The position numbers were made by a program, and so were the translations under genes. Under the pieces are notes generated by a model. That model worked only from the letters and a program-made list of their open reading frames with translations, had not been told where the DNA came from and searched no databases. 64,000 nucleotides of DNA. It comes from Mucilaginibacter lacusdianchii. Lineage in GTDB: Bacteria; Bacteroidota; Bacteroidia; Sphingobacteriales; Sphingobacteriaceae. Numbering within the stretch: the stretch's first letter is position 1; every line of letters begins with the position of its first letter. This document shows, piece after piece, positions 53,624 through 63,212 of the stretch. The stretch is taken from positions 1,116,001 through 1,180,000 of the forward strand of contig NZ_WSRW01000001.1 in the NCBI RefSeq assembly GCF_009770985.1. The letters are read 5' to 3'.

Positions 53624-55924
53624 TTATTTAGCATATCCAAACATCAAAGGCACATCTTGTGCTTTTGTACCCCAGCTTTTGTTTGGCTTACTGCCCATAG
53701 TAAACTCAAGTTTACCACCGTTTGCAATATCATTTTGGGTGATATACGCTTTATCATAGGCTTTGCCATTTAGTTTTACTGATTGGATATAACAATTGGT
53801 TTTGCCAGCATTTTTTACGCTAACATTAAACGTTTTGCCGTTAGCTAACTGAATAGCGGCCTTTTGCAATATAGGCGACCCGATAGCATACACCCCGTTA
53901 GCCGGGTTAACCGGATAAAAGCCCATAGCGCTGAAGGTATACCATGACGACATTTGCCCGCAATCTTCGTTACCTGAATAACCGGATGATGAATTGTTGT
54001 ACAACTCGTTCAGCACCTTGGCTACATACATCTGCGTTTTCCAGGGCTGACCAACATAATCATAAAAATAGGCTACGTGGTGACTAGGCTCGTTGCCATG
54101 AGCATACTGCCCGATAAAACCCGACGCGTTGCCATTTTTCTCGGCCGAGGTATCAGCCAAAGTAAAGAATTTGTCCAGCTTAGCTATAAACGCATTTTTA
54201 CCGCCAACCAAATCAATTAAGCCCGGTACGTTTTGAGGCACATACCAAAAGTACTGCCACGCATTACCCTCGGTGTAAGGGTTGCCACCGTTACCACCAT
54301 ATTGCATAGGGTTGAACGGCTCAAGCCACTTACCATCAGCTTTTCTACCTTGAAAGAAGCCTGTTTTTGGATTGTACAGGTTACGGTAATACTCCGACCG
54401 AGCCATAAAATGGTTGTAATCATCTGTTTTACCCAAATGCTTGGCCAGTTGTGCCACGCACCAATCATCATAAGCTACCTCTAAAGTGATAGATACCGAT
54501 TGTGACTGGATATCCTCCGGTATAAACTTATACTTTTCCCACGTAGTAAAAGGCGATCCAGGATGATCGGTGATGGACGATCCCTTAACAGCCGCATAGG
54601 CTTTCTCTGCATCTATTCCCGGTGTGCCTTTCAAGATGGCATCCACAATAACCGGGATGGCATGATTGCCTATCATACAATAGTTTTCATCGCCCCATAA
54701 TTGCCAGATAGGTAAATAACCATAGGTATCGTACTGGCGCATCATGCTATTGATAAAACCTGCGGTTTTTTCGGGCTGAATAAGCGTATACAACGGATGC
54801 GCCGCCCGATAGGTATCCCACAACGAAAATGTAGAATAATGAGTTTTATCAGGAGCCGTACGGATGGTCATATCAGTAGCCTGATATTCGCCGTTTACAT
54901 CGGCCATATTATTAGGCTGGGTAAAGGCATGGTACAAGCCGGTGTAAAATATTTGCTTTTGATCGGGCGTACCTTCAACAGCAATTTTACCCAGCTCCTT
55001 TTCCCACTGTGATTGGCTTTGCTGGCTTACCTGGTTAAAATTCCAGCCGGGCAGCTCAGCTTGCATATTTTGGCGAGCATTTTCGATACTCACCGGCGAT
55101 AAAGCCACTTTAATCATTACCTGCTCTTTATCGGTAGTGTTAAAGTTGAATGCGGCTTTAATGTTGGTTCCGTTGATGATGTTTCCATTTTCATATCGGC
55201 GGCCACCATTGGCCAGTACGGTACCGGTAAATGGTTTAGAAAACTCGGCACGGAAGTAAACTTTACGTAGCCTTGCCCAGCCCGTCAGGATGCGGTATCC
55301 TTCAATGGTATGATTGTCCACCACTTTTATTTCGGCACCAATAATGCGGCACGACCAGTAATTCCGCTTTTTATCCAGCGAGTGGTCCATGTCTAATATA
55401 ATGTGCGACTGGCTGCTTTGCGGAAAGGTATAACGGTGCAAGCCCACGTGCGAGGTAGAGGTCAACTCGGCATTGATGCCGTAATCCTGCAACATTACCT
55501 GGTAATACCCTGGCCATGCCTGCTCTTGCTGATGCGAGAACGAAGAACGATAGCCACTACCTTTTGTTTCGGCTTTGCCGGGGGTAAATTTGATATCACC
55601 GGTGGTAGGCATCAGCAATACATCAAACAAATCGGACACACCAGTGCCGCTTAAGTGCGTATGGCTAAAACCTACAATAGTTTTGTCGTTATGATCATAC
55701 CCTGATGCCGGATCGTTGGGTGCATCTTGTGTATCAGGGCTAAGCTGTACAAACCCGAAAGGTACGGTTGGCCCCGGAAAGTTACTGCCCGATAGGCTGT
55801 TTTTATCAACAGCACCGGTACCAATGAATGGGTTTACATATTGCGCCCACCCCGATGCCGGCTTAGTTTGTGAAGCAGCGATTTGGCTGGAAGCCAAAAG
55901 CGCTGCTATAAGTGTTTTTTTCAT
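53624..55924 (-). CDS. GH92 alpha-mannosidase, first of a pair
   Basis: Calcium-dependent exo-alpha-mannosidase acting on N-glycan or mannan side chains. ATG 55924 gives the signal peptide MKKTLIAALLASSQIAAS; the codon reading further upstream starts with TTG. The 766-residue product has the N-terminal beta-sandwich (YVNPFIGTGAVDKNSLSGSN, FPGPTVPFGFVQLSPDTQ) and an alpha/alpha barrel with TFSLWDTYRAAHPLYTL. HGNEPSHHVAYFYDYVGQPW and GNEDCGQMSSWYTFSAMGFY follow, the latter holding the catalytic acidic residues of the family. Second or third gene of a minus-strand set with another GH92 and a peptidase. Confidence 0.93.
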   Translation of the reverse strand: MKKTLIAALLASSQIAASQTKPASGWAQYVNPFIGTGAVDKNSLSGSNFPGPTVPFGFVQLSPDTQDAPNDPASGYDHNDKTIVGFSHTHLSGTGVSDLFDVLLMPTTGDIKFTPGKAETKGSGYRSSFSHQQEQAWPGYYQVMLQDYGINAELTSTSHVGLHRYTFPQSSQSHIILDMDHSLDKKRNYWSCRIIGAEIKVVDNHTIEGYRILTGWARLRKVYFRAEFSKPFTGTVLANGGRRYENGNIINGTNIKAAFNFNTTDKEQVMIKVALSPVSIENARQNMQAELPGWNFNQVSQQSQSQWEKELGKIAVEGTPDQKQIFYTGLYHAFTQPNNMADVNGEYQATDMTIRTAPDKTHYSTFSLWDTYRAAHPLYTLIQPEKTAGFINSMMRQYDTYGYLPIWQLWGDENYCMIGNHAIPVIVDAILKGTPGIDAEKAYAAVKGSSITDHPGSPFTTWEKYKFIPEDIQSQSVSITLEVAYDDWCVAQLAKHLGKTDDYNHFMARSEYYRNLYNPKTGFFQGRKADGKWLEPFNPMQYGGNGGNPYTEGNAWQYFWYVPQNVPGLIDLVGGKNAFIAKLDKFFTLADTSAEKNGNASGFIGQYAHGNEPSHHVAYFYDYVGQPWKTQMYVAKVLNELYNNSSSGYSGNEDCGQMSSWYTFSAMGFYPVNPANGVYAIGSPILQKAAIQLANGKTFNVSVKNAGKTNCYIQSVKLNGKAYDKAYITQNDIANGGKLEFTMGSKPNKSWGTKAQDVPLMFGYAK

Positions 55925-55954
55925 TAAAACGGTTTCTTTCAAATCGGTGTATTC

Positions 55955-58246
55955 TTACTTATCGTTGATAGATAGTGAGTAAGGTACATCAGTGGCTTGA
56001 GTTCCTTTTTGTTTATTAGGTGTAGCCTGCATGGATAAGTTAATAGTAGCACCTTTTTGCAGTTCGGAGTGGCTGATCCAGTTTTTGGAATACGCTTTTC
56101 CGTTGTACAAATAGTTGCCCACATATTTATTGCTGGCACTGTTTTGCGGTGCATTAATGGTTACTGTTTTACCACTTTCCAACTTTAAGGTTACTTTCTT
56201 GAATAGTGGTGCACCCAATACGTATTGGTCGGTGGCCGGTGTTACCGGGTAAAAGCCCAATGCAGAGAATACATACCATGCTGACGTTTGCCCATTGTCC
56301 TCATCGCCACAGTACCCGTCTGGCGTTGCTTTGTAGAGGCGGTCCATCACCTCGCGTGCCCAATACTGGGTTTTCCAAGGCTCGCCGGCATAGTTGTACA
56401 GGTAAATCATGTGTTGGATAGGCTGGTTGCCGTGAGCATACTGTCCCATGTTCATGATCTGCATCTCGCGGATTTCGTGAATTACGCCGCCGTAGTAGCT
56501 ATCGTCAAATACGGGTGGCTGGCTAAAAACGGAATCTAGCTTTTGAACAAATTTTTGTTTTCCGCCCATCAGGCCAATAAGTCCATTGATGTCTTGGAAC
56601 ACACTCCATGAATAATGCCAGCTGTTACCCTCGGTAAAAGCATCACCCCATTTGGTAGGGCTAAACGGCGCTTGAAAAGATCCGTCTTTATTTTTACCCC
56701 GCATTAATCCGGTGCTAGGATCGAACAGGTTTTTGTAGTTGAACGCCCGTTTTTTGTACAAAGCAATTTCAGACTGAGGTTTACCTAACGCTTTACCTAA
56801 TTGGTAGATGGTAAAGTCATCATAGGAATACTCCAACGTACGGGCAGCATTTTCATTGATTTTTACATCATATGGTACATAGCCTAATTCGTTATAATAC
56901 TTCACGCCATAACGGCCGGTAGCCGATATAGGCCCTTCGTTATTAGCGCCATGAATAAGCGCCTCATACAACTTATTGATGTCATAACCTCTCAAACCTT
57001 TCATGTAAGCATCAGCTACAACCGCTGCCGAGTTGTTACCCACCATAATGTCAGCATAACCTGGGCTACTCCACTCAGGCAGCCAGCCGCCTTCTTTGTA
57101 GTCGTTAATTAACCCTTGTTGCATCTCTTTATTGATAGACGGATACATCAGGTTTAAAAAAGGATACAAGGCGCGGAAAGTATCCCAAAAGCCGGTACCA
57201 GCAAATTTGTAACCAGGCAACACCTGACCGTTTTGCGCACTGTAGTGTATAGGTTGACCCTTTGCGTCTAATTCATAAACCTTGTTAGGGAACATTACCG
57301 TACGATACAAGCAAGAATAGAAGGTACGGGTTTGATCTACCGAGCCGCCCTCAACCTGTAGTTTTCCTAATGTATTGTTCCACGCGGTACGGGCCTTTTC
57401 TTTAATAGTAGCAAAGCTTTCGGTTCCTAACTCACGTTTTAAACTTAACTCGGCCTGCTCAAAGCTGATGAAAGAAGAAGCTACACGCAGGTGTACCTGT
57501 TCGCCTTTAACGGTTTTAAAGCCAATTACAGCTCCTGCATGGTTGGCTTTAACCTCTAGCGAGTCGTTACCCGCCAGGGTTTTGCCATGCCATGCTTTGG
57601 CTAAGGTGAAAGGTTTGTCGGTATAAATAACAAAGTAATTTTTAAACCCTGGCATTCTTCCGCGCGAATAGCGAGTAGAGTAGCCGATGATTTTGTTTTC
57701 TGATGGGATAACCTTGATGTAAGAACCGCGGTCAAACGCGTCAATCACCACAAAGGCGCTATCGGTTTTAGGGTAAGTAAACTGGAACTGTGCGGCCCGT
57801 TCAGTAGGTGCCAGTTCGGCTGTCACGTCATGATCGGCTAAATACACGCTGTAGTAGTAAGGTTTACTTACTTCTGCCTTGTGCGAAAACCAGCTGGCTC
57901 GTTTATCCTGATCAAAATTCATATGACCGGTTACAGGCATAATGGCAAACTGACCATAGTCGTTCATCCAGGGCGAAGGCTGGTGAGTTTGTTTCAGGCC
58001 ACGAATCTTGTCGGCATCGTAGACATACTGCCAGCCGTCGCCCATCTTGCCGGTTTGCGGTGTCCACAGGTTCATGCCCCAAGGCACCCCAACTGCCGGG
58101 TACGTGTTGCCGTTTGAGAGGTCTACCTTCGAGGCGCTACCCATCAACGGATTCACCCAATCTGCCGGCGACGCAACAGAACCTACCTGCTGTGCGAACA
58201 GTGATTGAGATGATAAAAACAGTAAAATGCTTAATATCTTTTTCAT
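55955..58246 (-). CDS. GH92 alpha-mannosidase, second of a pair
   Basis: The 763-residue product has signal peptide MKKILSILLFLSSQSLFAQQ and the GH92 blocks WVNPLMGSASKVDLSNGNTY, FAGTGFWDTFRALYPFLNLM, HGNQPIQHMIYLYNYAGEPW and GDEDNGQTSAWYVFSALGFY. It differs from its neighbour in the substrate-facing motifs (NLWTPQTGKMGDGWQYVYD versus SPDTQDAPNDPASGYDHND), which suggests a different mannosidic linkage. 30 bp separate it from the next gene. Confidence 0.93.
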   Translation of the reverse strand: MKKILSILLFLSSQSLFAQQVGSVASPADWVNPLMGSASKVDLSNGNTYPAVGVPWGMNLWTPQTGKMGDGWQYVYDADKIRGLKQTHQPSPWMNDYGQFAIMPVTGHMNFDQDKRASWFSHKAEVSKPYYYSVYLADHDVTAELAPTERAAQFQFTYPKTDSAFVVIDAFDRGSYIKVIPSENKIIGYSTRYSRGRMPGFKNYFVIYTDKPFTLAKAWHGKTLAGNDSLEVKANHAGAVIGFKTVKGEQVHLRVASSFISFEQAELSLKRELGTESFATIKEKARTAWNNTLGKLQVEGGSVDQTRTFYSCLYRTVMFPNKVYELDAKGQPIHYSAQNGQVLPGYKFAGTGFWDTFRALYPFLNLMYPSINKEMQQGLINDYKEGGWLPEWSSPGYADIMVGNNSAAVVADAYMKGLRGYDINKLYEALIHGANNEGPISATGRYGVKYYNELGYVPYDVKINENAARTLEYSYDDFTIYQLGKALGKPQSEIALYKKRAFNYKNLFDPSTGLMRGKNKDGSFQAPFSPTKWGDAFTEGNSWHYSWSVFQDINGLIGLMGGKQKFVQKLDSVFSQPPVFDDSYYGGVIHEIREMQIMNMGQYAHGNQPIQHMIYLYNYAGEPWKTQYWAREVMDRLYKATPDGYCGDEDNGQTSAWYVFSALGFYPVTPATDQYVLGAPLFKKVTLKLESGKTVTINAPQNSASNKYVGNYLYNGKAYSKNWISHSELQKGATINLSMQATPNKQKGTQATDVPYSLSINDK

Positions 58247-58260
58247 GAGAACAATAATAG

Positions 58261-58971
58261 TTAAATAACAGGATTAGCTATATAGGTGCTCCAAAGCTCA
58301 TCGATAGTTTTGCCGGTTAGTTGTTTCCAGCTAGCCTCAGTATAAGTATGTGCTCTTAACTGGCTGTCTAACTTCTTAACCAGGTTTTTATCTGTATGCT
58401 TTTCAGCCCAAACAAAAAAGCGGGCAGTAATTCTGTAGCTGTTTTTGTAACTCTGTCCGTCTTTATAAGGGGTTAAGCTCCATTTAGCGCCTTCGTTATC
58501 TACACCAAATTTATAGCGTACATAGTCAGCAATACCTTCGGTTAACCATACTGGGCCTGCACTATAACCATATTCCTGTACAATGTGCATTACCTCGTGC
58601 GTTACCACATCAATATCGGTAGGTGTGCGCATCATCCATCCCGGGTTATAGCGTATAATGGAACCACTTGTTGCAGCTACACCTTTGTAATTAGGATCAA
58701 TAATAAAAATGACTGTTTTAAGTGTTTTTTTATTATAAGTTTTAGCCAGTTTAGGATATACGTCAAAAAAAGTATCTTCCATACGTTGTTTAATGGCGTT
58801 ACCAGATTGCGCAAAAGTGGAGTCTTTGTTTACAAAAATAAGCGTATAGCCTTTTTTGCTGATAGAATCGCGAGTTAAATACGAACCTACTTTATCCCAT
58901 GAATCCTGGGCTTTGGCGGCAAAAGCAGAAGCCGTTAAAAACAAACAAGTTAAAAAATTACGGATTTTCAT
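58261..58971 (-). CDS. Basic-secretory-protein (BSP) family putative metallopeptidase
   Basis: The 236-residue exported product (signal peptide about 1-21, ending AAKAQ) has DVVTHEVMHIVQEYG, an HExxH zinc motif, then WLTEGIADYVRYKF, which supplies the third ligand. This is the plant-type basic secretory protein/BSP pattern also seen in Bacteroidota. 14 bp before the GH92 gene, so it leads that operon. It may cleave glycoprotein backbones so that the mannosidases can reach their glycans; that is inference. Confidence 0.85.
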   Translation of the reverse strand: MKIRNFLTCLFLTASAFAAKAQDSWDKVGSYLTRDSISKKGYTLIFVNKDSTFAQSGNAIKQRMEDTFFDVYPKLAKTYNKKTLKTVIFIIDPNYKGVAATSGSIIRYNPGWMMRTPTDIDVVTHEVMHIVQEYGYSAGPVWLTEGIADYVRYKFGVDNEGAKWSLTPYKDGQSYKNSYRITARFFVWAEKHTDKNLVKKLDSQLRAHTYTEASWKQLTGKTIDELWSTYIANPVI

Positions 58972-59376
58972 TATTTGATAGTTTATATATGTATATAAAG
59001 TTTAAGCTTTATAAAATGCTGTAGAGTATATGTAGCTGTACTTAACAAGTTAAAATGTAACTTATTTTATTACGTGTTATCACCAAGTCTATTTATAAGT
59101 TAGTAACAATGTAATAATCATCTGCCACGCTCATATATCGTCAGTATGCTTGTTGACTTGGACATCTTCAGTTTGTCATTCCCACCACATTGAGGCAAAT
59201 AATCTGATTTGCATCAAGCCACAACACATGCTACCTACCCATCTCAATCTTATTACTGAAAGAATATCTGTAAAACTAAAAATATATTTCTACTTGATAA
59301 AACGTTTTACTTAGTTTTTTGTAACATAACTGTGAGGGAATCGTATTTTTAATCCCATCCAATAAAATCATGAAAC
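58972..59376. other. A/T-rich regulatory spacer of the mannosidase operon
   Basis: This 405-bp spacer separates the start of the BSP gene from the stop of the LacI gene. Apart from the LacI-type palindrome at 59298-59309 I see no gene or RNA. The operon promoter should lie here. Confidence 0.6.
59298..59309. promoter_or_regulatory. LacI-type operator candidate
   Basis: TAAAACGTTTTA is a perfect 12-bp palindrome with the central CG typical of LacI-family operators. It is in the spacer upstream of the BSP/GH92 operon, beside the LacI gene. Confidence 0.5.
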
Positions 59377-60402
59377 TTATTCCATCGAAGTCACAGACCC
59401 TCTTTTTATAAACTCTGCCGGTATTTGCATCTTCATATCTGCTACAGCAAACTTATCATCATTTAATTGTGATAATAGTACGTCTATAGCTGATTTAGCT
59501 ATCTCATAAGTTGGCTGTCTGACGGAGGTAATTCCGGGAGGATATAATTCCAGCAATTCATTGTCATCAAAACTAATCACCGCTACATCTGCCGGTATAG
59601 AAAGATTTAACTGGTTGATACTTTGCAAACCTATTGCACCTAAATAATTAGTGCAAAAAAATACGGCGTCAATTTTCTTTTCCTGTTGTAAAAAAGCTTT
59701 TATGGCTTCAACGGCCTCTTGCTTTTCTACACCGAAAGGTAATTTACAAACCAGTTCCTCATTTTCCTTTAAACCGGCATTCTTTAAAGCATCTTTATAT
59801 CCTTGCGTACGATCTTGTAACTGTACCAAATCTAAATCGGGTGCAACAAAAGCAATATGTTTATACCCTGAGCTGATTAAAAACTGAATGGCTTGGTATA
59901 CGCTATTATAATTATCAACCAAAACATGCGGAATTTGCATGTCGGGAAAATAACCATCAATTAATACTACGGGCTTTCCATTAGCTATTAATTTTTGTAT
60001 GTCTTTTTCCAAACCTTTCATTGGCGTAATTAAATATCCGTCTACCAATTGGTTAGAAAGCATCTTAATTACATTTTTACCTTTTTGTATGCTGTTATTT
60101 GTACTACCATAAATAACGCCGTACCCGGCTTTTTCGGCCTCCTGCTCAATTACTTTAGCCATCGCTCCAAAAAAAGGTCCGCCTATTGATTCTACAATCA
60201 AACCTATAACCTTTGATACACCGGTGCGTAACCCAACCGCCATCCGGTTAGGTTCATAACCGTTCTTAGTTGCAATATCCAGTATCTTTTTTTTTACTTC
60301 GCTGCTGATACGCCCCTTGCCATTAAGCACCAACGATACCGTTGTGATAGAAGTATCCGTAAGTTTTGCAATATCTTTGATGGACATCTTTTTTTGCATC
60401 AT
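59377..60402 (-). CDS. LacI-family regulator
   Basis: The 341-residue product has an N-terminal helix-turn-helix (SIKDIAKLTDTSITTVSLVLNG) and hinge helix (NRMAVGLRTG). A periplasmic-binding-like sensor domain (about 60-335; VIGLIVESIGGPFFGAMAKV, VAVISFDDNELLELYPPGITSV) follows. Full length. The neighbouring mannosidase operon is the obvious target and a mannose-type sugar the likely ligand, by context only. Two adjacent ATG codons (60402, 60399) could both start it. Confidence 0.92.
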   Translation of the reverse strand: MMQKKMSIKDIAKLTDTSITTVSLVLNGKGRISSEVKKKILDIATKNGYEPNRMAVGLRTGVSKVIGLIVESIGGPFFGAMAKVIEQEAEKAGYGVIYGSTNNSIQKGKNVIKMLSNQLVDGYLITPMKGLEKDIQKLIANGKPVVLIDGYFPDMQIPHVLVDNYNSVYQAIQFLISSGYKHIAFVAPDLDLVQLQDRTQGYKDALKNAGLKENEELVCKLPFGVEKQEAVEAIKAFLQQEKKIDAVFFCTNYLGAIGLQSINQLNLSIPADVAVISFDDNELLELYPPGITSVRQPTYEIAKSAIDVLLSQLNDDKFAVADMKMQIPAEFIKRGSVTSME

Positions 60403-60626
60403 GGCGGCTTGGAGAATATACTGGGTAAATGTCTTTTATGTAGTTATTGGATGAGATCAGGCACTCAAAATTAAGTATTTTGACCGGATGCCGGGTTGCT
60501 TACACCGTTTACGACAAAATCTATTGCAATTTGGTAAAACCTTTTAATTTATTAGGTTATTTTTTTTGCAACTTTTTAATTACTTTGAACCTTTCCTAAT
60601 CTAATTAAAAACTGGCTAACTTACAC

Positions 60627-61961
60627 ATGGGCGTATTTCCTAAGCTTAACCGTTTTGATTTATCAATGATTGTTATCAGCTTGGTTGTAGGCATGGGCAT
60701 TTTTGCAACACCTGCCGAAGTTGCTTCGAGCTTAAACAGCCCGCTTTTATATTTTGGCGCTTGGCTTTTTGGCGGAGCCATAAGTTTATGCGGCGCGCTC
60801 ACCTTTGCCGAAATTGGCGGGCGTTATCCAACTACCGGCGGTTTTTACAGGGCTTTTTCCTACTGCTTTCACCCTGCAATTGCGTTTATGATTAATTGGG
60901 TATTGGTTATCAGCAATGCAGCATCAGTTGCAGCGGTTGCCTTACTGGGCGCAGACTATATTGCACCTATAATTATGCCGTTGAGTTTACAAAACCAAAC
61001 AGGCATTCGTATCGTGTCGCTTTCGGCTGTGCTTATATTGTATGTTATAAACCTTTTGGGTATCAGCATGAGCGCCAAAACGCAAAATGTACTTACACTT
61101 TTTAAAATAGGCATCATATTAATCATTTGCACTGCAGTTTTTAAACAGCCGGCAGTACCACACTATTTGATTGCCCATGCATCAACAAACAACATACAAG
61201 GCTGGGGCGCAAGTTTGATAGCAGTATTTTTTACCTACGGTGGCTACCAGCAAACCATCAATTTTGGAGGTGATTGTATAAACGCAAAAGAGAATATACC
61301 TAAGGCCATTTTTAGGGGTATGTTAGTCGTTATCTGTTTGTACATGCTCATTAATTATGCCTATTACGCCTCTTTAGGCTTAAACGGCATGCAACACCAG
61401 CCAGCCTTAGCCGCCACCCTGGCCGGTGTAGTTTTTGGCTCAACAGGTTATATACTGGTTTCTTTGCTTATGTTTATTTCTGTGCTGGCTTTTATTAATG
61501 TAAATATTTTGGCCAACCCCCGAATATATTATGCCATGGCTGATGACGGGATATTACCCCAAAAGTTTAAAAATATTAATCCCAAAACCCAAGTACAGCA
61601 ATTTGGCCTCAGCTTTTTTGTAGCCGCAGTTTTAATTATTCTGTGCTTTGTAAACTCTTTTGAAAAAATGATAGCCTATGTAATGTTTTTTGATACCATA
61701 GGGCTTTCTACAGCTGCACTTTCTATATTTATATTACGAAAAAAAACCAAGCATCTTGATGGTACCGGCATCTATACCATAAAGTGGTATCCGCTTATCC
61801 CCCTAATTTTTATTATTACTTACTGGTCTGTTACCTTATTTATATTCATCAAAAACCCAATGGCGGCCTCGGTATGCCTTGGTGCATTTGCTTTGGGTTT
61901 GTTGATATACTACATTACTAAACGCAATCAAAATACTGACACAACCTTAAATCAACCATGA
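60627..61961 (+). CDS. APC-family amino acid permease
   Basis: Inner-membrane amino acid transporter. The 444-residue product has twelve helices; TM1 has the unwound substrate-binding segment VVGMGIFATPAEVA, close to the family GSGIF motif, and TM6 has FFTYGGYQQTINFGGDC. Its stop overlaps the start of the following PLP enzyme (ATGA, 4 bp), so the two are coupled and the transported amino acid may be the enzyme's substrate, for example a sulfur amino acid. Divergent from the LacI gene. Confidence 0.9.
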   Translation: MGVFPKLNRFDLSMIVISLVVGMGIFATPAEVASSLNSPLLYFGAWLFGGAISLCGALTFAEIGGRYPTTGGFYRAFSYCFHPAIAFMINWVLVISNAASVAAVALLGADYIAPIIMPLSLQNQTGIRIVSLSAVLILYVINLLGISMSAKTQNVLTLFKIGIILIICTAVFKQPAVPHYLIAHASTNNIQGWGASLIAVFFTYGGYQQTINFGGDCINAKENIPKAIFRGMLVVICLYMLINYAYYASLGLNGMQHQPALAATLAGVVFGSTGYILVSLLMFISVLAFINVNILANPRIYYAMADDGILPQKFKNINPKTQVQQFGLSFFVAAVLIILCFVNSFEKMIAYVMFFDTIGLSTAALSIFILRKKTKHLDGTGIYTIKWYPLIPLIFIITYWSVTLFIFIKNPMAASVCLGAFALGLLIYYITKRNQNTDTTLNQP

Positions 61962-63118
61962 ACCTATCCTTTATACTAAACGAATTAGGCGAAGACAGAG
62001 AAAACTACTTCAATGCAATTTCGCCGCCTATTGTGCAATCCAGCAATTTTGCGTTTGAAACTGTTGATAACTTGAGACACGCACTGGCTGATGAATTTGA
62101 GGCTACCTTGTATTCAAGAGGGCAAAACCCTACGCTAAATATTTTAAGAAAAAAGCTGGCTGCATTAGATGGTGCCGAAGATGCTTTACTGTTCAACAGC
62201 GGCATAGCTGCCGTAAGTGTAACTGCAATTGCATTACTCAAAGCCGGTGATCATGTAATTGCTATTGAAAATAGTTATGGCTGGACAGAAAGATTATTTA
62301 AACACCTTTTACACAAGTTTGGCGTAACCACAACCTTTGTAAAAGGTACTGACTATCGCGATTTTGAAAATGCAGCACAAACAAATACACGCCTTATTTA
62401 TTTAGAAAGCCCCAGCACGCTTACCTACCAGCTACAAGATATTCAAGAAGTTACCGCTTTTGCCAAAAAGCATGGCATCATCACCATGATTGATAATAGC
62501 TATTGCACACCTTTATTTCAGCAACCCATAGCGCTGGGTGTTGATCTGGTGGTACAATCTGCTACCAAATACATCGGCGGCCACTCAGACGTGATGGCCG
62601 GCGTAGTTACCGGCAGCCGACAAATGCTGAAGAAAATTTTTGAAAATGAATTCATGAACTTAGGTCCGGCGTTATCTCCACATGCAGCCTGGCTTTTATT
62701 GAGAGGCTTAAGAACACTGCCACTACGACTAAACCGCAGTTTTGAAAGTGCTAAAATCATTACACAATGGCTTGCAGCACACAGTGCCGTGAAAGAAGTG
62801 CTGTGGCCGTTCAGCAACACATTTGCACAAACCGATCTGGCCCAGAAACAAATGCAAGGCAGCGGCGGCTTATTCAGTTTTTGCCTTAAAGATTCTACTT
62901 TTGAAAAAATTGAAAATTTTTGCAATAGCTTACAGCACATATTACTGGCGGTATCATGGGGTGGACATGAAAGTTTAGTTTGCCCGGCTATTGCTTCTGT
63001 TGCTGCTGCAAATTATGAGGTAAAAAATCCGCTTCATCAATACATCAGGGTATATATAGGCCTCGAAGATCCGCAGTATTTAATTGACGACTTTAAGCAA
63101 GCTTTAGAAAAGGCATAA
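61958..63118 (+). CDS. Trans-sulfuration-type PLP enzyme (Cys/Met metabolism family)
   Basis: The 386-residue product is a full-length fold-type I enzyme with the PLP-phosphate motif YSRGQNPT (52-59), SGIAAVSVTAIALL, DNSYCTPLFQQPIALG and the Schiff-base Lys204 in SATKYIGGHSD. Candidates are cystathionine beta/gamma-lyase, methionine gamma-lyase or cystathionine synthase; the sequence does not decide among them. Coupling to an amino acid permease favours a catabolic lyase. Start ATG 61958. Confidence 0.9.
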   Translation: MNLSFILNELGEDRENYFNAISPPIVQSSNFAFETVDNLRHALADEFEATLYSRGQNPTLNILRKKLAALDGAEDALLFNSGIAAVSVTAIALLKAGDHVIAIENSYGWTERLFKHLLHKFGVTTTFVKGTDYRDFENAAQTNTRLIYLESPSTLTYQLQDIQEVTAFAKKHGIITMIDNSYCTPLFQQPIALGVDLVVQSATKYIGGHSDVMAGVVTGSRQMLKKIFENEFMNLGPALSPHAAWLLLRGLRTLPLRLNRSFESAKIITQWLAAHSAVKEVLWPFSNTFAQTDLAQKQMQGSGGLFSFCLKDSTFEKIENFCNSLQHILLAVSWGGHESLVCPAIASVAAANYEVKNPLHQYIRVYIGLEDPQYLIDDFKQALEKA

Positions 63119-63212
63119 CCTGCCGTTAAATCAGCATCATGAAGCTTTTATCAATAGCCTAAATCATTTTTAAACAAAATGTTGTTATGCTATCATTTAA
63201 TGATGAAATAAC

